Below, piece after piece: positions 18,488 through 25,484 of a DNA stretch of 64,000 nucleotides. Position 1 is the first letter of the stretch; every line of letters begins with the position of its first letter. The position numbers and the translations under genes were made by a program. Origin of the DNA: CAWGLW01 sp963823525. GTDB taxonomy: Bacteria > Pseudomonadota > Gammaproteobacteria > Steroidobacterales > Steroidobacteraceae. The DNA lies in NCBI GenBank assembly GCA_963823525.1, contig CAWGLW010000006.1:682001-746000 (forward strand). The letters run 5' to 3'. A model generated the notes under the pieces. That model searched no databases. It was not told the origin of the DNA and worked only from the letters and a program-made list of their open reading frames with translations.

Positions 18488-18976
18488 TCAATTCGTGCGG
18501 GGCGGCTCATCGCCCCAGCCGAAGACCGCCTGACCGCTCATCTTTGAGCCCGCGGCCACGGTCAAGACACCGGCCTTGACATCGCCGTTGATCACACCGG
18601 ATTCGAGCAATTCGATTTTCGAGCTGGCGTTAATGTTGCCCTGCACCTCACCGCTGACGACCACGGTGGCCGCATTGACCTGGCCGGTCACGTGCGCCCC
18701 CGGCTCGATCGTGACATTACCCTGCACGTTTACGTCGCCTTTGAAGCGCCCGGCAATACGAACGTGCCCGGAGCCCTCGACCTTGCCTTCGATCGTTACA
18801 TCGGCCGCAATCAGCGATTCCTGCGAGGGGCCCGCCGCTGCGCCCGCCCGGTGTCTGCCGGCGCCTGTCGCTGTGTGCGTCCGCTCAGGACTCGCCTTCG
18901 CGGCGACCGACGCCGCGGCAGCATCGGCCTGTGGTGACGTCGAATCCTTCGCCGATGGGTCTTTCCAAAGCGACAT
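18488..18976 (-). CDS. Bactofilin (polymer-forming cytoskeletal protein)
   Basis: A protein of about 162 residues. A disordered Ala/Ser-rich N-terminus of about 50 residues precedes the beta-helix bactofilin core: SLIAADVTIEGKVEGSG, then repeating short strands with Gly/Asn turns (GRFKGDVNVQGNVTI, GEVQGNINAS, GVINGDVKAG). Bactofilins assemble without nucleotide into filaments that organise envelope growth. The ATG at 18976 has GGAGG about nine bases upstream; an ATG three codons earlier overlaps that site and is less likely. Confidence 0.9.
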   Translation of the reverse strand: MSLWKDPSAKDSTSPQADAAAASVAAKASPERTHTATGAGRHRAGAAAGPSQESLIAADVTIEGKVEGSGHVRIAGRFKGDVNVQGNVTIEPGAHVTGQVNAATVVVSGEVQGNINASSKIELLESGVINGDVKAGVLTVAAGSKMSGQAVFGWGDEPPRTN

Positions 18977-19012
18977 GAGGTGCATCCTCCGGAGATGGCG
19001 TTATGTCATAAA

Positions 19013-19088
19013 TGGTGCTGGCAGAGGGACTTGAACCCACGACCTGCCGCTTACAAGGCGGCTGCTCTACCAACTGAGCTATACCAGC
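19013..19088 (-). tRNA. tRNA-Thr (anticodon TGT)
   Basis: A full 76-base cloverleaf with encoded CCA. The acceptor GCTGGTA pairs with TGCCAGC (one G-T pair), the D loop has AGCTCAGTTGGTAGAGC, and the anticodon loop CTTGTAA gives TGT. The T arm is GTGGGTTCAAGTCC. It lies just upstream of the bactofilin gene on the same strand. Confidence 0.97.
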
Positions 19089-19180
19089 ACGCGGTCCGCG
19101 ATTCTACCTATCGCGCCCTTTGGTGGGTAAGGCAGTGTCGCGGTTCACGAAACGCGCTGCAACCCAGGTCCGCTGGCGAA

Positions 19181-19915
19181 TCAGGGCCCGCCTGCGCGAA
19201 CCGCCACCGGCGACGGGCAGGGGCGGAGCTCAAAAGCCGGCTGCCCGACGTCCGGACCGCGCAGATCCTCGACGGGTGGCAATCCCGCATTGGCATTTCG
19301 ATCGACGTCGAGCCAGAAGACCTCGGCGGTGCGGTAACGATCGCTCAACTGTGCCGAAAATCCTGCGCTGCGCGCCAGGTCGACCACCTGCACGGCGCGT
19401 TCGACCTCGGTGAATACGCCGAGCGAGACCGTGATACCGGGCGTGCCATCGTTGACGACGTAAGCCTCATCGACACCGGCTTCGCGCAGCGCATCGCGGG
19501 TCGCTTCGGCATCCGTCACGGTGGCCAGGCCATCCACCCGGACCCAGCTGCCAATCCGCAGCTCCTCGGTCGCCGCCCTGAGGCGCGAGGCAAATCCCAG
19601 CCGCCCAAGCCGATCGGCCGCCGCCTGTGCCTGCCCCTGAGACAGAAACGGCCCGGCACTGACGCAGGAAACGCCGGCCACGACCGGGGCACCGGCTTGC
19701 GCGCCGGTCAGGCCTGCCGCGGGCGGGACCGCCCCGGACGCGCCGGGCGCCGACGCGTCGTCGGCGGGCGATAATTCTTCGATAAGACGAATCGCGCCGG
19801 GGTCTTCACTGCTGAGCTTTGCGTGGCCAGACAGTCTCGCCGGCGGCGCAATCCAGCGCGACCAGGCGAGGAACAGGATATTGATCAGCAACAGCAGCAG
19901 GAATAACTTGCGCAC
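19181..19915 (-). CDS. SPOR-domain membrane protein
   Basis: A 244-residue protein with one N-terminal membrane helix (LFLLLLLINILFLAWSRW), a Pro/Ala-rich periplasmic linker, and a C-terminal region with two repeats of the SPOR type: VSAGPFLSQGQAQAAADRLG and VSLGVFTEVERAVQVVDLA. SPOR domains bind denuded peptidoglycan glycan at division sites. The position after coaX and before tRNA-Thr on the same strand is common in gammaproteobacteria. The C-terminal tail after about residue 215 is Pro-rich and not part of the fold. Confidence 0.85.
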   Translation of the reverse strand: MRKLFLLLLLINILFLAWSRWIAPPARLSGHAKLSSEDPGAIRLIEELSPADDASAPGASGAVPPAAGLTGAQAGAPVVAGVSCVSAGPFLSQGQAQAAADRLGRLGFASRLRAATEELRIGSWVRVDGLATVTDAEATRDALREAGVDEAYVVNDGTPGITVSLGVFTEVERAVQVVDLARSAGFSAQLSDRYRTAEVFWLDVDRNANAGLPPVEDLRGPDVGQPAFELRPCPSPVAVRAGGP

Positions 19916-19992
19916 GGAATCGGTGTATCAACCCAAACGACCGAGGCCCGTCCCTGGGGAACGGGCCTCGCGCAGCCGGTGCAGGCTCGCGG

Positions 19993-20262
19993 CTACTTCC
20001 CGCCGCTCGCCAGGAAGGTGGCGATGTCAGTGATTTCCTGCTCGCTGAGCGTCAGCTTTTTCTTGTGCTTGAGTTCGCCCGAGACGATGTCGTTGATGAT
20101 CCCCGACAATTCCGTAACGTCCTCGCCTTCAAAATCGGCGGCCTCGTGGCACTCGCCGCAGATGCCTTCAAATGTGGCCTTGCCATCGGCCAGCGACGCG
20201 CCGCTGAAACCTGCCAGCGCACACGCAGCCGTCGTAACAAGACCGAGCCTGATGCTGTTCAT
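19993..20262 (-). CDS. Mini c-type cytochrome (copy 1)
   Basis: An 89-residue protein with a signal peptide ending ASLA, leaving a mature chain of about 64 residues with one heme site CGECH. AGGAGA lies upstream of the ATG at 20262. The mature chain contains no methionine, so the usual His/Met ligation is impossible. A His in KHKKK is shared with the neighbouring copy and may be the second ligand (inference). It is about 60 percent identical, without gaps, to the protein at 20455-20724, so this is a tandem duplication. Confidence 0.88.
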   Translation of the reverse strand: MNSIRLGLVTTAACALAGFSGASLADGKATFEGICGECHEAADFEGEDVTELSGIINDIVSGELKHKKKLTLSEQEITDIATFLASGGK

Positions 20263-20454
20263 GAATTGTCTCTCCTGAACTGATTTGGTGGCCGCCGCGG
20301 CGAAACCCGCTGCGAGACTGTTTGACCCGCCCGAATAGTACATCAGACGCTGCCCCGACTGCTCGCTGCGCAACCGTCAAGCGCAGCTGGTCTCTGCGCG
20401 AGGAACGCCGTGACAACCACACTGCCGCCCCGGGCCCGCGCGAACCTCAGTCGC

Positions 20455-20724
20455 TTATTTCCCGCCACCGGCCATGTAGGCTGCAACTTCGGAAATCTCC
20501 GCGTCGGTCAGCGAAATCTTCTGCTTGTGCTTGACCTGCCCGGCAACGATGCCCTTGATGATTCCGGATAACTCGGCGACGTCCTCGCCGCCAAAATCGT
20601 CCGCGAAATGGCACTCGCCGCAGGCGCTGTCAAACTTGGCTTTGCCATCCGCCAGCGAAGCGCCACTGAAACTCGCCAGTGCCAGCGCTACAAGAGAGAT
20701 CAGGCTCAGCTTGGTGGTGTTCAT
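20455..20724 (-). CDS. Mini c-type cytochrome (copy 2)
   Basis: An 89-residue exported monoheme cytochrome with signal peptide (ending ASLA), one CGECH site and the motif GGEDVAELSGIIKG. It has GGAG before the ATG at 20724. The paralogue lies 192 bases downstream, and the gap allows separate promoters. This copy has one Met (YMAGGGK) in the mature chain as well as the shared KHKQK histidine. It probably shuttles electrons in the periplasm; no partner is adjacent. Confidence 0.88.
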   Translation of the reverse strand: MNTTKLSLISLVALALASFSGASLADGKAKFDSACGECHFADDFGGEDVAELSGIIKGIVAGQVKHKQKISLTDAEISEVAAYMAGGGK

Positions 20725-20855
20725 CAGTATCTCCAGGACTCCGACGTACTCTCATTGTTGGGTCTTGCTCGGAAAGCGCAAGGCCGCGCGGTCACAATAG
20801 TACCGCAGTCCCCGATTTTGCCTGACCAGCGGCCGCGTTATGTCCGGCACTTGCG

Positions 20856-21617
20856 TTACTGGGAATGATTCTCGTTGCATTTCGATAAAATCGCGATTCC
20901 CTGAAGGACCAGGTCCGGCACGACCTGCGCCGTTGTGCGCAGCTGTGGCCGGATCTGCTCGGCACCTCCGCCGGTAAGCAGGAGCTTTGCCCCGTTGCCC
21001 TCGGTATTCTCCAGATCCGCGACGACGCGATCGACCAGCGCCGCGACCGCCAGTGTGCTGCCTCGTTCGATCGCATCGCGGGTGTTGTCGGCGAGCAGCT
21101 GCCCGCCTGACGGAAGGTCTTCAAGAAATCGTTCCGCAAGGTCACTGGTCCCGGTCATCAGCGAGCTGGCCATCAGCGCCGGACCGGGCACGATGAAACC
21201 GCCGAGGTGGCGCCCGTCGCCGCGCACCGCATCCACCGTGGCCGCCGTGCCGACATCCACGACGCCACACAGTTGCCCGGTCAAGTGATAAGCCGCAATC
21301 ACGGCCAGCCAGCGATCCACGCCGAGCTGGCGAGGCTCTGCATAGGCGTTGATTACGCCCGCCGCACGGGGCTGCGACTCGATGAACCGCAGTCCGATAC
21401 CGAGCTCATCGGCGGCGGCGGCGAGCGCCTGCACGCTCGCCGGCCCGGCCACGCTTGCCGCGAATACGCTCTGCAGCCCCGCCGTTGACCTGAGCAGGCG
21501 TCGCCAGTCCGCCAGCGTCCAGCCGGCGTGAACGGCGGCGCCGTGTTGGCAGAGCCGGTCCCTTTTCAGCAGCGCCCATTTGACCCGCGTGTTGCCGATG
21601 TCGAGCAGCAGGTTCAC
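20856..21617 (-). CDS. coaX: Type III pantothenate kinase CoaX
   Basis: A 253-residue ASKHA-fold kinase. The first phosphate motif LLLDIGNTRVKWALL is at residues 3-17. LGVDRWLAVIAAYH and VVDVGTAATVDAV give the pantothenate and ATP sites, and LLTGGGAEQI is near the C-terminus. It catalyses the first step of CoA synthesis. It overlaps birA by four bases, the usual birA-coaX pair. Confidence 0.95.
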   Translation of the reverse strand: MNLLLDIGNTRVKWALLKRDRLCQHGAAVHAGWTLADWRRLLRSTAGLQSVFAASVAGPASVQALAAAADELGIGLRFIESQPRAAGVINAYAEPRQLGVDRWLAVIAAYHLTGQLCGVVDVGTAATVDAVRGDGRHLGGFIVPGPALMASSLMTGTSDLAERFLEDLPSGGQLLADNTRDAIERGSTLAVAALVDRVVADLENTEGNGAKLLLTGGGAEQIRPQLRTTAQVVPDLVLQGIAILSKCNENHSQ

Positions 21618-22621
21618 AGGGTTTGCTCGTGGACGGGTCGGACACTGACATCACCGGAGACGAAGCGCTGCACGTGACCGTCGATCTCGACGCACAAAGC
21701 GCCATCGGGGTCGGCACCGCGGGCCGTTCCCTCGAGAACGCGGTCGCCCTGCTTCAATTGGACCGGAAGACCCCGCAGTGAATCGAAGCGCCGCCAGTCG
21801 CCGGCAAAACTCCGAAAGCCATCGACCTCGAACTGTTCCAGTGCCTCGATCATCGCGGCCGTCAGGCGGGCAGCGAGGCGGTTACGGCCAGGCATCACGC
21901 CCTGGAGCTGCGTGCGCAAGTCGGACGCCGGCAACGCATCCGGCGCAGCGATGCTCGCGGCAAAGCCGCGCGGCAAGGAGACGTTGAAACCGAGGCCGAT
22001 CACGGCGTAGGCGGGGCCACCGACTTCCGAGCGCAACTGCACGAGCAGGCCGCCCAGCTTGTGGCCCCCTGCTACGATGTCGTTGGGCCATTTAAGCATC
22101 ACCGATTCAGCGCCCACCTGTCGCAGCGCCCTGACGACGCTGACACCGATCGCCAGGCCCAGCGCCGACAGGTTGGCCGGCATTTCCTGGAATCGCCAGG
22201 CCACTGAGAAGGTCAGCCCCGAACCCACCGGAGAGGTCCAGTGGCGTCCTCGCCGGCCGCGCCCGGCGCTTTGAAGTTCCGCGAACACGACCCGCACCTT
22301 ACCCCGGCTCTGGGCCGGCTCCCGATACAGGTAGTCATTGGTGGAATCGACTTCGAACAATATTTCGAGGTCCTCGGGCAACGTCAGTTCATCGAGCTTC
22401 GAGGCCTGTCGCATCCGCGCGATATCGAGCAGTTCAATCGGTTCAGCAAGCCGGTAACCGCGTCGCTCGAGGCTCTCGATCGCGACGCCACGGCCGCGCA
22501 GTTCCCCGACTTGTTTCCAGACGGCAGCCCGGGTCACGCCGAGCCGTCCGGCGAGCTGCTCACCGGAATGAAGTTCGCCATCGGCCAGCAACGCAAGCAG
22601 TGCCCTTGCGCTGAACGTCAT
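21614..22621 (-). CDS. birA: Biotin-[acetyl-CoA-carboxylase] ligase / biotin operon repressor BirA
   Basis: A 335-residue bifunctional BirA. An N-terminal winged helix (GEQLAGRLGVTRAAVWKQVGEL, residues 18-39) is followed by the ligase domain with STNDYLYR, the biotinyl-AMP loop GRGRRGRHW, KWPNDIV and GLGFNV. The SH3-like C-terminal domain is present. The helix-turn-helix suggests it also represses biotin genes, as in E. coli; no bio genes lie in the window. The start was trimmed to the ATG at 22621, which overlaps the plsY stop by four bases. Confidence 0.95.
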   Translation of the reverse strand: MTFSARALLALLADGELHSGEQLAGRLGVTRAAVWKQVGELRGRGVAIESLERRGYRLAEPIELLDIARMRQASKLDELTLPEDLEILFEVDSTNDYLYREPAQSRGKVRVVFAELQSAGRGRRGRHWTSPVGSGLTFSVAWRFQEMPANLSALGLAIGVSVVRALRQVGAESVMLKWPNDIVAGGHKLGGLLVQLRSEVGGPAYAVIGLGFNVSLPRGFAASIAAPDALPASDLRTQLQGVMPGRNRLAARLTAAMIEALEQFEVDGFRSFAGDWRRFDSLRGLPVQLKQGDRVLEGTARGADPDGALCVEIDGHVQRFVSGDVSVRPVHEQTL

Positions 22622-23256
22622 CTCGGACGCAGCAGCCAGAGCCTGCGCGCACGGCTCTCCGCACCCCTGCGCATGCGCTGGATATTCGCCCGGTGCGTCC
22701 ACAGAACAAAACCCGTCATCAGCACCGAGAAAGTCAGCAGTGCATGGTTGGATCGCTGGGCAAGCAGCGCATACAGTGGCACCGTGGCCGTGCCCAGCAT
22801 CGTTGCGAGACCGACGTAGCCGGAGACCATCACGCAGGTCAGCCATACGAATGCAAACGGCAGCAGCGCCATCGGCGCGAGGACACCAATCGCGCCGAGC
22901 AGGGTGGCCGCCCCCTTGCCTCCCCTGAATTCATACCAGACCGGGTAGACGTGACCGAGGACCACCGCCACGGCGCAGGCCACCGCGAGCCACTGGCGAT
23001 CGATGGTTGGATCAAGCCGTACAAGCGGCAGATTGAGTCCGGGCAGGTAACCAACGGCGATGACGGCCTTGCCGACGTCGATGATCATGACGGCCAGCGC
23101 GAACAGCCAGCCCTGCGTTCGCAATGCATTGGTTCCGCCCGCGTTGCCGCTGCCGAGCCTGCGAATATCAACGCCGCGCAGCTGACCGATCACCAGGCTT
23201 CCGACCAGCGACCCCAGGAGATAGGCGAGCGTTATTTTGAAACCGAGTTCGAGCAC
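22618..23256 (-). CDS. plsY: Acyl-phosphate:glycerol-3-phosphate acyltransferase PlsY
   Basis: A 212-residue integral membrane acyltransferase. It shows YLLGSLVGSLVIG, then LGSGNAGGTNALRTQG (the phosphate-binding motif), AVVLGHVYPVWYEFRGGKGAAT, and several hydrophobic helices. PlsY makes lysophosphatidic acid from acyl-phosphate. It leads the plsY-birA-coaX run with four-base overlaps. The C-terminal tail after about residue 195 is Arg-rich. Confidence 0.95.
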   Translation of the reverse strand: MLELGFKITLAYLLGSLVGSLVIGQLRGVDIRRLGSGNAGGTNALRTQGWLFALAVMIIDVGKAVIAVGYLPGLNLPLVRLDPTIDRQWLAVACAVAVVLGHVYPVWYEFRGGKGAATLLGAIGVLAPMALLPFAFVWLTCVMVSGYVGLATMLGTATVPLYALLAQRSNHALLTFSVLMTGFVLWTHRANIQRMRRGAESRARRLWLLRPR

Positions 23257-23342
23257 ATGAAACCTCGGGGCCGGATTCTAGCATCGGGTGCTGCGGCCCC
23301 CGGGGCCCGCCCGGCGCGGGCTGCAGACCGCGGCTGCACCGC

Positions 23343-24293
23343 TCAGCCGGTGCGCGGCAGAAACACCTCGGCGAGCATACAGCGCACAGAGCCCCCGCCG
23401 TATTGCTCGATCGTCGGAATCTCGACTACCACGATTCGGTCCACCGCCGCAGACAGTGCATCCAGAAGACGCTCGCCCAGGGCAGATCGTGCAGCCGCGG
23501 ACATGACGAGAACTCGCTCGCCCGTCGTCGACCTCAGTTCGAGCATGTTGCCGGCGTAACAACGTACCTGCTCGTGGCTGATCGGCAGGACCGAACGCCC
23601 CGATGCCGCAAGACTGGCCGCGATGCGCTCCCGATCCTGCGTCGCGACGGCCTCCGCGCAATACAGGACGAATTGCTCGCCGATCGTCAGGATCACGTTG
23701 GTGTGATAGACGGGCGCTCCGCCGGCATCCACGGCCGTGAACAGCTGCGGCCGATAGTCGAGTTCTGCGCAGAGTTCTTCGAGCACGGCCGGGTGCGTGC
23801 GGGCCGACCGGGCGGCATAGGCCAGCCGATCGCTGTGATCGAAGACAACGCTGCCCGTGCCCTCCAGGAAGCGGCCATTCAACTCGTGATGACTCAGGTC
23901 AACGAGCCGGGTGAATACGAAATTTCCTTCGTACCGCAGCATTTCCAGCAGGTCGAGCCGCCGCTCCCGGCGCCGGGCCGCGGCCAGCAACGGGTAGAGC
24001 ACGACCGTGCCATCGGTGTGCAGGCTGACCCAGTTATTCGGAAAGACCGCATCCGGACAGCGGGCCTCTGCGCGGTCGTCAAAGGCGTGGCACTCGATCC
24101 CTGCGGCGCGCAATGCGTCCAGTGCGCCATTGAATTCGCCGGTTGCACGCTCTGCGACGTCGCAATCGTGCGGCGGCTCCCGGCTCTGGAACCGGTTGCT
24201 TTCAGCCGTTTCGGGATTCCATCCGAAACAGGCCGGCCGCAGCATCATCACCGCATCGGCCGTCTGATCCTGCGCGCTTGCGTTTCCAGGCAT
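23343..24293 (-). CDS. Arginine deiminase-superfamily hydrolase, CtlX-like
   Basis: A 316-residue guanidino/ureido-modifying enzyme. The N-terminus VMMLRPACFGWNPETAESNRFQ matches the CtlX (citrulline utilisation hydrolase) group. FPNNWVSLH, GTGSVVFDH, YHTNVILTIG and the closing GGGSVRCMLAEV supply the catalytic Asp/His and Cys (Cys305). CtlX-like enzymes act on citrulline or related substrates. The ATG at 24293 was chosen because the ORF upstream has no family sequence and enters the sigma-factor region. It is co-directional with the ECF sigma gene, 47 bases downstream. Confidence 0.82.
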   Translation of the reverse strand: MPGNASAQDQTADAVMMLRPACFGWNPETAESNRFQSREPPHDCDVAERATGEFNGALDALRAAGIECHAFDDRAEARCPDAVFPNNWVSLHTDGTVVLYPLLAAARRRERRLDLLEMLRYEGNFVFTRLVDLSHHELNGRFLEGTGSVVFDHSDRLAYAARSARTHPAVLEELCAELDYRPQLFTAVDAGGAPVYHTNVILTIGEQFVLYCAEAVATQDRERIAASLAASGRSVLPISHEQVRCYAGNMLELRSTTGERVLVMSAAARSALGERLLDALSAAVDRIVVVEIPTIEQYGGGSVRCMLAEVFLPRTG

Positions 24294-24340
24294 CCGCGTA
24301 TTGTACGGAACGCCCGTCAAACACCCCGCGCCTCGGGCAA

Positions 24341-24901
24341 TCAGCAGCCAAAGTCCTTGACCGGGCGCAGCGGCTCGATACGCATCCACTCACGCACCTG
24401 CATCAATCCGCGGCGCATCTGCGTCTTGACCGTTCCAAGCGGCATCCCCGTGGCGTCGGAAATCTCCGAATGGGTCATGCCCTGCAGCAGGCCCATACTC
24501 AGAACACGGCGCCGGCTCGGGCGCAATCGGGCCACGACGCTGGCGGCATACTCGGCATCGGCGCGGGTTTCACCCGCGGTGCCCGGCTCGGCCCAACGGA
24601 CATCGTCGAGCTCTTCTTCCATGCCGACCGGCGGATGGCGCATGTCCTTGCGCACACGGTCAATCGACCGGCGCCGGGCGATCGTCGCGATAAACGCCTT
24701 GACGGACCCCCTCGAAGGGTCAAATCGATCGGCGGACCGCCAGATCTCGATAAAAATGTCCTGGACCGCATCATCGGCATCAGCGCTGCTGCGCAGCATT
24801 CGCCGGGCGATCGACCGTACAAGTCCTGTATAGCTTTCGACACATTCTGTCATGGCCGACTGGTCACCGCGGGCTACACGCTCTAAAACTGACTCTTTCA
24901 T
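24341..24901 (-). CDS. ECF-type RNA polymerase sigma factor
   Basis: A 186-residue sigma-70 family protein with only regions 2 and 4. Region 2 shows SIARRMLRSSADADDAVQDIFIEIWRSADRFD, and region 4 shows SMGLLQGMTHSEISDATGMPLGTVKTQMRRGL. GGAG lies nine bases before the ATG at 24901; an in-frame GTG five codons up is the alternative. No anti-sigma gene follows, unlike most ECF loci, since the next gene is the CtlX-like hydrolase. It diverges from feoA across a 306-base AT-richer region. Confidence 0.92.
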   Translation of the reverse strand: MKESVLERVARGDQSAMTECVESYTGLVRSIARRMLRSSADADDAVQDIFIEIWRSADRFDPSRGSVKAFIATIARRRSIDRVRKDMRHPPVGMEEELDDVRWAEPGTAGETRADAEYAASVVARLRPSRRRVLSMGLLQGMTHSEISDATGMPLGTVKTQMRRGLMQVREWMRIEPLRPVKDFGC

Positions 24902-25207
24902 GCTTCTTTGCTCCACTGTTCACCCGTGTACGAGTTGGACTATACAGAAGTTGTATATGTTTTGTACACCATTTGATGGGTGAGTTGTATTGCCCGCGGG
25001 GCTCTTCGAGCCGCGTCCCCGCACCCGGTCAACCCCGCCGGAAGTGCTGCGCCTGCGGCTTGCCCGGACCGAACCGGGTCGATCGGACGGTCTCGCAGGC
25101 TCCGCGTTCCGCAACTGCGAAGTCTCGTTGTGGCTTTCCCTTGTTGCAGACGATTCTCATTCCGGTGAAACTCTCATTCCGGACTTAGAGTCATTTGAGA
25201 ATTCCTG
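24902..25207. promoter_or_regulatory. Divergent control region between the ECF sigma gene and feoAB
   Basis: No gene is seen in these 306 bases. Near the sigma gene (24930-24975) an unusually AT-rich patch contains TTGTATATGTTTTGTACA. Near feoA an 11-base direct repeat TCTCATTCCGG occurs at 25155-25165 and 25172-25182, a 17-base period. The first copy is part of GATTCTCATT, which is like half of many Fur boxes. Fur control of feoAB is expected from the family, but the match is partial. Confidence 0.45.
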
Positions 25208-25477
25208 ATGTCCCTTATTAGTCTTGCCGCGCTTCGCAAAGGAAGCCGGGGCGTGGTTTCCGGTGTCAGCGACGACAACGAAAGTCTAGGCGACGAGGCG
25301 CAGTCGACGGTCAGCCGTCGCCTGCTGGAGCTTGGATTTGTCCCGGGTGAGCTGGTAGAGGTCGTTGCGGAAATCTGGCCCGGCGGGGATCCCATGGCGA
25401 TTCGGGTCGGCAATACAACGTTTGCGCTGCGGCGCCGCGAAGCAGGAGCCGTGCTCGTCACCGTCGAAGGCGGTTGA
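25208..25477 (+). CDS. feoA: FeoA-type ferrous iron transport accessory protein
   Basis: An 89-residue SH3-like FeoA domain protein. SRRLLELGFVPGELVEVV and MAIRVGNTTFALRRREAGAVLV carry the fold's conserved Leu/Gly pattern. FeoA supports the FeoB permease in Fe(II) uptake. It ends seven bases before feoB, so they form one operon. Confidence 0.93.
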   Translation: MSLISLAALRKGSRGVVSGVSDDNESLGDEAQSTVSRRLLELGFVPGELVEVVAEIWPGGDPMAIRVGNTTFALRRREAGAVLVTVEGG

Positions 25478-25484
25478 GATCCCA

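Noticed and set aside
20860..20882. Fur-box-like AATGATTCTCGTTGCATTT
   Set aside because: It lies inside the end of the coaX coding sequence, matches the consensus only in part, and is more than 130 bases from the next start.
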